Source: Streptomyces sp. AJS327 (GTDB lineage: Bacteria > Actinomycetota > Actinomycetes > Streptomycetales > Streptomycetaceae). From it: a stretch of DNA of 64,000 nt. Positions 9,311-17,921 of the stretch are shown one piece after another. The notes beneath the pieces were generated by a model that searched no databases, was not told where the DNA came from, and saw only the letters and a program-made list of their open reading frames with translations. Each line of letters opens with the position of its first letter. The stretch's first letter is position 1. Location: assembly GCF_013450295.1 (NCBI RefSeq), contig NZ_SKBR01000001.1:2120501-2184500 (forward strand), given 5' to 3'. Both the position numbers and the translations under genes were made by a program.

Positions 9311-10439
9311 TGGTTCTCCGCCGGTGGTGGTTCAACAGGTACAGCAGGTAGGGGGCGCCGAGGACGGCCGTGGGCACGCCCACCGGCAGTTCGGCGGGCA
9401 GCCGCTGGGCCGTCATGTCCGCCGCCAGGACGAGCAGCGCGCCGGTCAGCCCGGCGGCGAGCGGCGGCGGGCCGGGCGTGCCGAACAGACGCATCGCGAC
9501 CTGCGGCGCGACGAACGCGACGAAGGCGATCGGCCCGGCGACCGCCGTCGCGCCCGAGACGAGGACGACGGCGAGGAGCAGCGCCAGCGCCTCGGTCCGC
9601 CCGGGCCGGGTGCCCAGCCCGGGGGCCACGTCCCGGCCCAGCCGCAGCGCGCCCAGGTCGCGGGCGAGCGCCGCGCAGAGGACGAGGCCGCAGAGCACCA
9701 CCGGGGTGAGCGCGGTGACGTCCGGCATCCGTACGCCCTCCAGGGAGCCGGTGAGCCAGCGGGTGGCGATCTGCGCGTCCTCCAGCTCGGCCCGGGTCAG
9801 CAGCCAGGAGGTCCCGGCCAGGGCGATGGCGTTGACGCTCAGCCCGACGAGGATGAGCCGCAGCCCGTCGAAACCGCCCCGCCAGGCGAGTGCCAGGATG
9901 ACGGCGGTGGTGACGATCCCGCCGAGCACCGCGACCGGCGCGAGGAGTTCAGTCGCCGCGTTCTCCCCGGTGTGCGAGGCGATCGACGGCTGGGTGACGA
10001 GCAGCACCGCGAAGAACCCGGCGCCGCTGGCCACCCCGAGGATGTCCGGGCTGGCGATGGGGTTGCGGGTGACGGACTGGGTCAGCGCCCCGGCGCAGCC
10101 GAGCGCGCAGCCGACGAGGACGGCGGCGACGGCCCGGGAGAACCGGTGGTCGAGGACGACGAGGTTCTCCAGCTGGCTGCCGCTCCCGCTGAGCGCCGCC
10201 AGCACCCGGTCGGCGGGAAGGTGCACGCTGCCGGTGAACACCCCGACGGCGCAGAGCGCGAGCAGCGCGGGCACCATCACCGCGGTCACCAGCACGGCGC
10301 GGGGGCGCAGCGGTACCGCGACCGGGCCGAGCCGCACCCCGCGGCGCGGGTCCAGCGCGAACCGCAGCCCCCGCGGGGGCTGTTGCTCCGGCCGGTGCTC
10401 CGACGGCCGCTCCAGGGTGGTGGATCGCGTGGTCGTCAC
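9303..10439 (-). CDS. FecCD-family siderophore permease (second subunit)
   Basis: A 378-residue inner-membrane permease with about nine or ten hydrophobic helices. It contains the family blocks GCALGCAGALTQSVTRNPIASPDILG and GPIAFVAFVAPQ. About 45 mostly polar residues precede the first helix. It overlaps the other permease gene by 4 bp and the ATPase gene by 8 bp, so translation is coupled. It forms the heterodimeric channel with the neighbouring permease. Confidence 0.92.
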
Positions 10440-11452
10440 AGGGCCACCAGCCTTCTGCGGCGGGTGACGGCGAGCAGCACGGGGGCGCCGATGACGGCCA
10501 TCACGATGCCGACCTCCAGTTCGCCGGGGCGGGCGCTGACCCGCCCGAGGGTGTCGGCCAGGAGCAGCACGATCGCGCCGGTCAGTCCGGAGAGCGGCAC
10601 CAGCCAGCGCTGGTCGTGCCGGGCCAGGACCCGGGCGGTGTGCGGGGCGACCAGGCCGAGGAAGGCGATCGGCCCGCAGACCGCGGTGGCCGGTCCGGCG
10701 AGCAGCGTGATGGCGAGGACGCCGGTGATCCGGCTGCGGCGGACCCGGGTGCCGAGCGCGTGCGCCACCTCGTCACCCAGCCCGAGGCCGTTCAGGGAGA
10801 AGGAGTTGACCAGGGCGAGCACGCAGCCGGCCGCGAGCAGCGGGACGACCAGCGCCGGCATCGTGTAGTCCCGGTCGGCGAGCGCGCCGACCTGCCAGAA
10901 CCGCATGACGTTCAGGGTGTTCTTGTCCAGCAGGACCAGCGCCGTGGTGAGCGCGGTGAGCAGCGCGCTGAGGGTGGTACCGGCGATGGCGAGCATGACG
11001 AGCGCGCCCCGGTTGGTGCCGCGCAGCCCGAACAGCGCGACGAGCGCGGTGACGAGGGCCGCACCGGCGAGCGCGGCGCCGACGTGTGCGGTGGCGGAGC
11101 CGACGCCCAGCCCGTAGGTGAGACCGGCGACGGCGAAGGCGGCGCCCGCGTTGACGCCGAACAGCCCGGGGTCGGCCAGCGGGTTGCGGGTGTGGCCCTG
11201 CATCAGGGCGCCCGCCATGCCGAGCGCGAGGCCGACCGCGAGCCCGAGCAGCGTGCGGGGCAGCCGCTGCGAACTGATGACGGTGGCGTTGTCCGAATCC
11301 ACGTCGGTGAGGACGGCCGCGAGGACTTCGCCGAAGGGGATGGCGTTGCTGCCGAACGCGAGGCTGAGCAGGACGGCGAGGCCGGTTCCCACGGTCAGCA
11401 GCCCGGCGGCGAGCGGGAGTCGGAGCCCCGCTGGAGGTGGCTTGAATCTCAC
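10436..11452 (-). CDS. FecCD-family siderophore permease (first subunit)
   Basis: A 338-residue membrane permease of the FecCD/BtuC fold. Family blocks include GLALGMAGALMQGHTRNPLADPGLFG and GPIAFLGLVAPH. It begins at a GTG directly beside the iron box, which should repress it when iron is plentiful. It is divergent from the siderophore-binding lipoprotein gene. Confidence 0.92.
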   Translation of the reverse strand: MRFKPPPAGLRLPLAAGLLTVGTGLAVLLSLAFGSNAIPFGEVLAAVLTDVDSDNATVISSQRLPRTLLGLAVGLALGMAGALMQGHTRNPLADPGLFGVNAGAAFAVAGLTYGLGVGSATAHVGAALAGAALVTALVALFGLRGTNRGALVMLAIAGTTLSALLTALTTALVLLDKNTLNVMRFWQVGALADRDYTMPALVVPLLAAGCVLALVNSFSLNGLGLGDEVAHALGTRVRRSRITGVLAITLLAGPATAVCGPIAFLGLVAPHTARVLARHDQRWLVPLSGLTGAIVLLLADTLGRVSARPGELEVGIVMAVIGAPVLLAVTRRRRLVAL

Positions 11453-11471
11453 GAAGGTTAGGCTAACCTAA
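11453..11471. promoter_or_regulatory. DmdR/IdeR iron box
   Basis: The sequence GAAGGTTAGGCTAACCTAA matches 17 of 19 positions of the actinobacterial iron-box consensus TTAGGTTAGGCTAACCTAA. It lies between divergent siderophore-uptake genes and overlaps the promoter region of both, so iron-dependent repression of both arms is expected from the known DmdR1/IdeR system. Confidence 0.9.
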
Positions 11472-11495
11472 ATCTCATTGGAGGCGAATCACACG

Positions 11496-12488
11496 ATGAC
11501 AGGACGCAGAACCCGAGCCGCCCTCGCCGTCGCGGCCGTGGGAGCGATGCTGACGCTGGCCGCCTGCGGAGGCTCAACTTCCGATGACACGGCGGACGGT
11601 GGGAAGAACGGCGGGGAGACCCGAACCGTGCGCGACACCATGAACGGCGACATCTCCGGAGTCCCCGTCAAACCCAAGCGTGTGGTGGCGCTCTGGCGCA
11701 CCGGCTCCGAACTGGCCGACCTCGGCGTGAAGCCGGTAGCGGCGCTGGAGGGCGAGTTCCTCAAGGGCGAGATGGACGCCGGGACCTACGCGAAGTACGA
11801 GGACATCCCCACGGTCGGGACCTTCCAGGGCGTCGACGTGGAGAAGGTCATCAAGGCCAAGCCGGACCTGATCGTCGGCATGGACCACGGCAACATCGGG
11901 ATCGACTACGACGAGCTGGAGGACATCGCTCCCACGGTGATCCTCAAGATCGCCGAACCGCCGGACGTCTGGAAGAACTACCCCCAACTCGCCGACGTGG
12001 TGGGGAAGTCGACCGGCTTCGAACGGGACAACGCCGCGCTCAGCAAGAAGCTGGCCGCCATCGAGCGCCGCCACGGCAAGCGGCTCCGTGGCGCCAAGGC
12101 CGTCCATCTCAGCACCGACGGCGGCAAGAACTGGATATCGACGAAGAAGTCGCTCGCCTGGGAGCGGCTGGACGCCGCGGGCTTCGGTTATATGGACCGG
12201 TACACCAAGCGGCCCGCGCGCTACGTGGAGGAGCTGGCCAGCGAGAACATCCCGGACCTCAACGGGGCCGACGTGCTCTTCTACGCCGTCGACCTGCACG
12301 GGAAGAAGGAGCCGGACGTGGACAAGCTGCTGCGGAGTGAGTCCTTCAAACGTCTTCCCGCGGTGAAGGCGGGCAACGTCTTCCCGCTCACCTCCGCGAC
12401 CATCTACACCTTCGCCGCCGCCAACCAGCAGGTGACGGAACTGACCACCGCCGCACAGCGGTACACCTCCGAAGGGACCTCCTCCTGA
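11496..12488 (+). CDS. Iron-siderophore substrate-binding lipoprotein
   Basis: A 330-residue extracytoplasmic binding protein of the FepB/FhuD-like (Peripla_BP_2) family. A signal peptide ends in the lipobox LAAC, followed by a Gly/Ser-rich linker. The two-lobed binding domain carries typical stretches such as PKRVVALWRTGSELADLGVKPV. It delivers ferric siderophore to the divergently encoded permeases. The ATG at 11496 follows a GGAGG ribosome site; an upstream ATG at 11478 would only add six residues. The stop overlaps the start of the next gene (TGATG). Confidence 0.92.
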   Translation: MTGRRTRAALAVAAVGAMLTLAACGGSTSDDTADGGKNGGETRTVRDTMNGDISGVPVKPKRVVALWRTGSELADLGVKPVAALEGEFLKGEMDAGTYAKYEDIPTVGTFQGVDVEKVIKAKPDLIVGMDHGNIGIDYDELEDIAPTVILKIAEPPDVWKNYPQLADVVGKSTGFERDNAALSKKLAAIERRHGKRLRGAKAVHLSTDGGKNWISTKKSLAWERLDAAGFGYMDRYTKRPARYVEELASENIPDLNGADVLFYAVDLHGKKEPDVDKLLRSESFKRLPAVKAGNVFPLTSATIYTFAAANQQVTELTTAAQRYTSEGTSS

Positions 12489-14305
12489 TGGCCGGCCGCG
12501 AACACCGGGCGTTCCCGATCTACATCCGTGAGCTGGAGGTCCTGGAGGTCTTCGACGTCACCCCCCTCACCCGCCGGGTCGTTCTGACTGGCGAACAGCT
12601 CGGCGCGTTCCGGAACAACGGGTACGCCATCGAGCCGTTCCGCACCGAGAACGCCGACGACCACGTCAAGATCGTGATCACCGACGGGCCCGGGGTCCCC
12701 GAGGGGACGCCGCCGGTGGCGCCACCCGTCCAGGACGACGGCCACCTGGACTGGACCCGCGAGGCCATCGGCCGCTCCCGCGACTACACCCCGCGCCGCT
12801 ACGACCCCGAACGGCGCCGCCTGGAGCTGGACTTCGTCCGGCACCGCGGCGGGATCGCCGCCGAGTGGGCGGAGCGGGTGGCCCCCGGCCAGCGCGTGCA
12901 CGTCGCCGGGCCCCGCGGTACGACCGTCCTCCCGGACGGCATCGACTGGTACTTCCTCGTCGGTGACGAGACCGCGCTGCCCGCCATCGCCCGGCGCATC
13001 GAGGAGCTGCCCGCGGGCACCCCGGTGACGGCCGTGGTCTCCGTCCCCACCGCCAGCGAGGAACAGACCCTCGACCACGCGACCGACCTCCATCTGACGT
13101 GGGTGCACCGCGACACCGCCGGTCCCGACGGGCTGATGGACGCGGTACGGGCGGCGCCCTGGCGCGACGGGCGGGTGTACGCGTGGGCCGCCGGGGAGGC
13201 GGGCACGCTGCGCCCCCTGCGCCGCTGGTTCCGCCAGGACCGCGGCGTGGACCCCGGGTTCACCGACGTCGCCGGGTACTGGCGCGCGGGCCAGACCCAG
13301 GAGGAGATGGGCCTGGCGCTGCACACCCTGCGGCGGAAGACCGGACTCGGGGTGCCGCACGCCATCCGAGCGGCGCTCACCCTCGACCTCGCCGAGCACG
13401 TCACGGACGGCCACCGCACCATCGCCGCGCTCGCCGAGGCGGCGGAGGTCACCCAGGGAGGGCTGCGCCGCCTGCTCCGCGTCCTCGAACAGGAGGGCTT
13501 CTGCACCCTCGGTGGCAAGGCGGGCGCCGCCGAGACCGTCGAACTGACCCCCTTCGGGGCGGTGTTGCTGGAGGAGACCGCCCACAGCGGGCTCGACCGC
13601 CGGAACGGATACTCCCGGCTGGACGACGCCTGGCCCGGCATCGTGCACACCCTGCGCACCGGCACCTCCGGCTTCACCCACGTCAGGGGCCACGACTTCT
13701 GGGCGGAACTCGCCACCGAGGAACGGCTCGGCCGCACCTTCGACGAGGTGCTGGGCCACTGGACGGAGATGTGGTCGCCACGGGCCGTCGAGGCGCTGGA
13801 CCTCACCGACGAGCACGTCATGGACGTGGGCGGCGGCACCGGCACCCTGCTCGGCCGCGTCCTCACGGCCTACCCCCACACCTCCGGCACCCTGCTCGAC
13901 CTGCCGACGACCGCCGAGCGGGGCCGCGCCGAACTCGCCGGACGGGGGCTGGCCGAGCGCGTCCGGATCGTGGGTCGCAGCTTCTTCGAGGCGCTGCCGG
14001 AGGACGCCGACGTCTACGTGCTCGCGCAGGTGCTGCACGACTGGCCGGACGCGGAGGCCACGGCCATTCTGCGCCGGGTGGCAGCGGCGGCGGACGACCG
14101 CCGCGTCGTGCTGTTCGAGCGGATCAGCGGGGACCACGACGACGCGCAGGACATCGTGTTCGACCTCCAGATGCACACGGTCTTCGCCAGCGGGGAGCGC
14201 ACCGAGGCCGACTGGGCGGAGCTGGCCCGGGGGGCGGGGCTGCGGCTGACCGGCACGACGCGGGTCAGGGAGAACTTCTTCATGATCGAACTGCGCGCGG
14301 CCTGA
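12488..14305 (+). CDS. Fusion of siderophore-interacting ferric reductase (SIP) and SAM O-methyltransferase
   Basis: A 605-residue protein with two unrelated halves. Residues 1 to about 275 are a SIP flavoprotein: the FAD-site motif DYTPRRYD, the NADPH region YFLVGDETALPA and the C-terminal GYWRAG. SIP enzymes release iron by reducing ferric siderophore. Residues about 285-375 look like the winged-helix dimerisation domain of plant-type O-methyltransferases. Residues 380-605 form a SAM-binding domain with DVGGGTG at 446-452 and VLHDW at 515-519. SIPs are normally about 280 residues, so the second half is an addition. It is translationally coupled to the binding protein and so should be iron-regulated. 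The methyl acceptor is unknown; a catecholate or hydroxamate siderophore is one guess. Confidence 0.88.
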   Translation: MAGREHRAFPIYIRELEVLEVFDVTPLTRRVVLTGEQLGAFRNNGYAIEPFRTENADDHVKIVITDGPGVPEGTPPVAPPVQDDGHLDWTREAIGRSRDYTPRRYDPERRRLELDFVRHRGGIAAEWAERVAPGQRVHVAGPRGTTVLPDGIDWYFLVGDETALPAIARRIEELPAGTPVTAVVSVPTASEEQTLDHATDLHLTWVHRDTAGPDGLMDAVRAAPWRDGRVYAWAAGEAGTLRPLRRWFRQDRGVDPGFTDVAGYWRAGQTQEEMGLALHTLRRKTGLGVPHAIRAALTLDLAEHVTDGHRTIAALAEAAEVTQGGLRRLLRVLEQEGFCTLGGKAGAAETVELTPFGAVLLEETAHSGLDRRNGYSRLDDAWPGIVHTLRTGTSGFTHVRGHDFWAELATEERLGRTFDEVLGHWTEMWSPRAVEALDLTDEHVMDVGGGTGTLLGRVLTAYPHTSGTLLDLPTTAERGRAELAGRGLAERVRIVGRSFFEALPEDADVYVLAQVLHDWPDAEATAILRRVAAAADDRRVVLFERISGDHDDAQDIVFDLQMHTVFASGERTEADWAELARGAGLRLTGTTRVRENFFMIELRAA

Positions 14306-14325
14306 GGGCCGTAGCCCTCCCGGTC

Positions 14326-14353
14326 GCCCGGAGGTACCGCGGTACCTCCGGGC
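14326..14353. terminator. 28-bp perfect palindrome after the siderophore operon
   Basis: The sequence 14326-14353 is its own reverse complement, centred on GGTACCGCGGTACC. In RNA it forms a stem of about 12 bp with a 4-nt loop, 20 bp after the stop codon. A terminator is most likely. Confidence 0.65.
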
Positions 14354-14463
14354 CCCGCGCGGCCCAGTGCGGCCCCGCTCGCGCGGGCTGACCTCGCGGA
14401 CGGCTTGCGCGTAGGCTGCCCGGTGGTGACCGGCCATGACGTGCGGAGGCGAAGGAGGCACCG

Positions 14464-15195
14464 GTGAGCGACGACCGCGAGGGGGGCGACCCCGCCTGCT
14501 GGGCCGCGCTGGTCTGCCCGGAGTGCGGCGCCGTCCGCGACACGGCCGATCCCGGCACCCCCTGCCCCCGCTGCGGCGCCACCGCCGACGCCGAGCCGGA
14601 GAGCGGGCCCGCCGGGCCGGAGCGGGCGGAGACCGAGTCCGCCGAACCGGGGCCCGCCGGGGCCGAGTTCACCGGGACCGGGCCGACGGCCCCCGGACCG
14701 GAGACCAGTGAGGGGGCGGCCGCCCCCGCCCGGTCCCGGGATCGGGATCCGGCCACCGGGCGGGCCCGGAACGCCCGCCCCCGCGACGGACTGGGGCGCC
14801 CCCTGCCCTACGGCACCCGGGGCGTCGCCCGCGCGCCCGAGGGCGTCGTCCGCACCCCCGACGAGACCCTCACCGAGGCCCAGCACCTCCTCGACGCCGG
14901 CATGCCCTTCCACGCCCACGAGGTCCTGGAGGACGCCTGGAAGTCCGGCCCGGCGAACGAACGCCGGCTCTGGAGGTCGCTCGCCCAGTTCGCCGTCGGT
15001 CTCACCCACGCCGCCCGGGGCAACCCCAACGGCGCGGCGGCGCTGCTCCGGCGCGCCGCCGACGGGCTCGCCCCGTTCGCCGAGCGGCCGCCGCACGGCG
15101 TCGCCGCCGCGGCCCTCTCGGCCTGGGCCCGCGCGGCGGCGGCAGACCCCGCCGCGGTCCAGGACCCGCCACCCCCGCTCCGCCACCCCGGCTGA
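14464..15195 (+). CDS. Zinc-ribbon and DUF309 protein
   Basis: A 243-residue protein of unknown function. Residues 18-40 hold a CPECG...CPRCG zinc-ribbon pair. Residues 45-110 are a Pro/Glu/Ala-rich linker. Residues 125-215 match the DUF309 helical domain, including FHAHEVLEDAWKSGP and LAQFAVGLTHAARGN. DUF309 is widespread in actinobacteria without an assigned role. A GGAGGC ribosome site precedes the GTG start. No operon partner is apparent. Confidence 0.75.
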   Translation: MSDDREGGDPACWAALVCPECGAVRDTADPGTPCPRCGATADAEPESGPAGPERAETESAEPGPAGAEFTGTGPTAPGPETSEGAAAPARSRDRDPATGRARNARPRDGLGRPLPYGTRGVARAPEGVVRTPDETLTEAQHLLDAGMPFHAHEVLEDAWKSGPANERRLWRSLAQFAVGLTHAARGNPNGAAALLRRAADGLAPFAERPPHGVAAAALSAWARAAAADPAAVQDPPPPLRHPG

Positions 15196-15643
15196 CCCCG
15201 CCCGCCCGGCTCCGCCGATCGCGCGCCGCCGACACGGCCCGCGGCGTCCGCCGCCGCCGTCCACCGCGCGCCCCGGTGTGCGCGTCGCGGCCGAGCCGGT
15301 ACCGGAACGGCCGCTGGCCCCCGGCCGAGGGCACCGGGCTGGTGTGCCGCACCGCCGCCGGGCCCGGTACGGAGAGGGAGCGCGGTTCCCCCACCGTGCC
15401 GCTCGCCGCGTCCCCCTCCGCACCTGACCGGTCGCGCGCACGGTGTTTCGGCGCTGCCCGAAACACCGTGTAGCCAGCCCTGCACCGGTGCGAAAATCCC
15501 GGTGAAACCCGGGGAGTCGGTTCGACGGAACGTGGGGTTCCGCTGGCGGGTCCACCGTCGGCCCCGCGTCGTGGCGGAGTGTCCCCGCGGCCGACGGGAC
15601 GTCCGCGTCCTCCTCCCCGGAACCGAGAGCGGAGGAGGACGCC
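15196..15643. other. Gene-free interval with one perfect inverted repeat
   Basis: This is 448 bp between the DUF309 gene and the small LuxR gene. I found no supported coding frame. It contains the perfect 13-bp inverted repeat at 15439-15470 and otherwise shows no recognisable promoter or RNA. Confidence 0.5.
15439..15470. repeat. Perfect 13-bp inverted repeat with 6-nt loop
   Basis: CACGGTGTTTCGG at 15439-15451 pairs with CCGAAACACCGTG at 15458-15470. It is more than 240 bp after the DUF309 stop and about 170 bp before the LuxR-type gene, so it could be a late terminator or an operator. Confidence 0.6.
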
Positions 15644-16018
15644 ATGGGGGACGGGTCGCGCGGCGGGGATCTGGCTGACGGCTCGCGGGTGGGGGCCGCC
15701 AAGTGCGCCCCGCCGAGTCTCCGCGCGAGCTACGCGTACATCGCCACGCTCACCGAACGGGAGGAGGAGGTGTTCCAGCTGGTCGGCATGGGCAAGGACA
15801 ACCGGGCCATCGCCAAGCGCCTCTCCATCTCGGAGCGCACGGCCCGGGTCCACCTCACGCGCATCATGAGCAAACTGCGGCTGCGCTCCCGCCTCCAGGT
15901 GGGGATCGTCGCGGCCTGCGCGTTCTGCTGGTGCCAGGACGTGGCGGTACCCGCCGGTGCCGGTGGCTGCCGTGGTCTGTCGTGCGCGAGCCAGGAGCTG
16001 GACACCGCCGGGGCGTGA
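15644..16018 (+). CDS. Small LuxR-type HTH protein with cysteine-rich tail
   Basis: A 124-residue protein that is little more than a LuxR/NarL DNA-binding domain. The HTH runs from LTEREEEVFQLVG through NRAIAKRLSISERTARVHLTRIM (about residues 36-82). There is no receiver or ligand-binding domain. The C-terminal 40 residues contain five cysteines (CAFCWC, then GCRGLSC), suggesting a metal, Fe-S or disulfide switch, which is inference. GGAGGA sits seven bases before the ATG. The target is unknown. Confidence 0.75.
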   Translation: MGDGSRGGDLADGSRVGAAKCAPPSLRASYAYIATLTEREEEVFQLVGMGKDNRAIAKRLSISERTARVHLTRIMSKLRLRSRLQVGIVAACAFCWCQDVAVPAGAGGCRGLSCASQELDTAGA

Positions 16019-16084
16019 ACGGCCCCGTCCGCTGGGCGCGCCGTCCGAGAGGCGAGCCGGGAGACCGGCGGGGGAGACGCGGCA

Positions 16085-16108
16085 CGGGCCCTCCCGGGGG
16101 AGAGCCCG
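16085..16108. terminator. Hairpin between convergent luxR-like and permease genes
   Basis: CGGGC-C-CTCC and GGAG-A-GCCCG arms form a stem with one mismatch and a short loop, between stops at 16018 (+) and 16161 (-). Confidence 0.5.
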
Positions 16109-16160
16109 CGCCGGTGAGCTGGGAACCGCCGGACCGTGGGGCCGGACCGGGGCTCGGACG

Positions 16161-17759
16161 TCAGCGCTCGGCGGTGTCGCGGTCCCGTGCGCCGTCGCCG
16201 CGCGGCCGCGCCTCCCGCGCCCCCTCGCTTCCTACGGCGACCGGGGCCGGCGCGACGGACGGGACGCCGCCGGGGGCCGTGCCGCCGGTGCCGCCGGTGG
16301 CCTCGCCCGTGGCCGGGCCGGTCGCGTCGCCCGGGTGGGCCGCTTCGGCCCCGTCGGCCGGGTGGACGGCGCCGTCCGGGCCGCCGGTCTCGTCATCGTC
16401 GTGGTTGATGACGCCGTCGTCCTCGCCGCTGAAGAACCGCCGTCCGTAGATGACGAGGCACAGCAGGATGCCGGTGACGAAGCCCCAGGACGCGCCCTGC
16501 ACGGCGAGCACGGCGCCGGTCACCCCCGCGATGCCCAGGTCGGTGCGGCTGCGGGACTCCAGGACACCGACCCGCACGCTGACGTAGCCCTGGATGATCA
16601 GGGTCAGCGCGAGCGCCACGCCCAGGATGGGCTCCAGCAGGCTGACGATCGGCATCAGCCAGAGCGCCGTGTTCGTGCCCCAGCGGAAGGAGCCCGCGCC
16701 GCCGAAGATCGACCGCATCGTGTCGCGGCCCTTCTTGTACCGCTCCGAGATCGTCACGTGCATGGCCGCCCAGAGCGGGCCGCACATCGCGGTGTCCGGT
16801 CCGAAGACGCCCATCAGCATGTTCCGGCCGCCGAAGATCATGTGGGCGCGGTTCGGGTTGTACCGGACGGCCTCGTCCGGGCGGGCCTTGGCCGCCTCGC
16901 CCAGCACGGAGCGGGCCTGGAGGACGTCGCCGAAGACGACGATGTAGGCGGCGAGCACGGTGGGCACGGCGGTGAGGAACATCGACAGCGGCGGCAGGCC
17001 GAGGCCGAACACCGTGTAGTCGGTCCACAGGGTGACGAAGTCGGGGGAGGAGAAGCCCCACTCGATCGTCGGCCAGGGGGCCTCGCCGAACAGCGGGGCG
17101 ACGAACACGGCCAGCAGGACGCACGGCAGGATGCCGAGGCCACCGATGGTCCGCCAGACCCGCGAGCGCCGCTGAAGGCCCGCGAAGTGCCGCGAGTACA
17201 TCAGGTAGAAGGCGAGGGCGACGGCCACGGTGATGGTGACGGGGAAGGTGTCGAACCGCCCGCCCGCCTCGAACACGCCCTGCACGGCCGCGAACCCGGC
17301 GCCGATGATCACCCCGGCGCGCAGCGCGTTCGGGACGATCCGCACCACCTTGCTCGCCAGTCCTGTCACACCGAGGAAGATCGACAGCGCGGCGAGCATC
17401 AACTGGAAGGCGATCAGGGCGTGTACCCGCTCCTCCCCCTCGGGGAACTGCGAGCAGTAGGCCATCAGCAGCGGGATGGCGGGCGTGATCCAGCCGGGTA
17501 CGACGGGGTCACCCAGCAGGTGGTGCAGCAGGTACAGCAGGCCGTTGAGGACGACGACGGCGAGCGCCACCTCGAACGGCATCCCGAGCAGCTCGGTCAT
17601 CAGCGGGATGGCCGAGAGGTCGACAGCGCACATCAGCAGGCCCTGGCTGTAGTCCTGCCACTCGAACCGGTAGTGCACGAACGGCAACCGGACGTCGAAC
17701 GGGCCGACCTTCCAGTGGGGGGAGAGCGCGTCGGGGGCGCGACTCGGGGTCTTCTTCAC
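16161..17759 (-). CDS. SLC23/NCS2-like permease (xanthine/uracil permease type)
   Basis: A 532-residue membrane protein with about 11-14 hydrophobic helices in residues 40-450. The PVVPGWITPAIPLL segment and overall pattern resemble nucleobase/SLC23 transporters; SulP-like carriers share the fold, so the substrate is open. The last 85 residues are a Pro/Gly/Asp-rich cytoplasmic tail with no recognisable domain. The zinc alcohol dehydrogenase gene ends 162 bp upstream on the same strand. Together with the divergent GAF/PucR regulator and aldehyde dehydrogenase it probably imports a catabolic substrate. Confidence 0.65.
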   Translation of the reverse strand: MKKTPSRAPDALSPHWKVGPFDVRLPFVHYRFEWQDYSQGLLMCAVDLSAIPLMTELLGMPFEVALAVVVLNGLLYLLHHLLGDPVVPGWITPAIPLLMAYCSQFPEGEERVHALIAFQLMLAALSIFLGVTGLASKVVRIVPNALRAGVIIGAGFAAVQGVFEAGGRFDTFPVTITVAVALAFYLMYSRHFAGLQRRSRVWRTIGGLGILPCVLLAVFVAPLFGEAPWPTIEWGFSSPDFVTLWTDYTVFGLGLPPLSMFLTAVPTVLAAYIVVFGDVLQARSVLGEAAKARPDEAVRYNPNRAHMIFGGRNMLMGVFGPDTAMCGPLWAAMHVTISERYKKGRDTMRSIFGGAGSFRWGTNTALWLMPIVSLLEPILGVALALTLIIQGYVSVRVGVLESRSRTDLGIAGVTGAVLAVQGASWGFVTGILLCLVIYGRRFFSGEDDGVINHDDDETGGPDGAVHPADGAEAAHPGDATGPATGEATGGTGGTAPGGVPSVAPAPVAVGSEGAREARPRGDGARDRDTAER

Positions 17760-17921
17760 GGGTGGTTCCTCGGGTGGATCGGGGCGGCCTCAGCACCGCC
17801 GTACCGGGGATGGCGCACGCGGCTGCCGTCCGGAGCCCGAGGAGACCCGGCAGGCCCGCCGTGTGGAGTGGGGGAGAAGGAGGGGCGGGCGGTGGCTGGC
17901 CACCGCCCGCCCCGGACGGCG

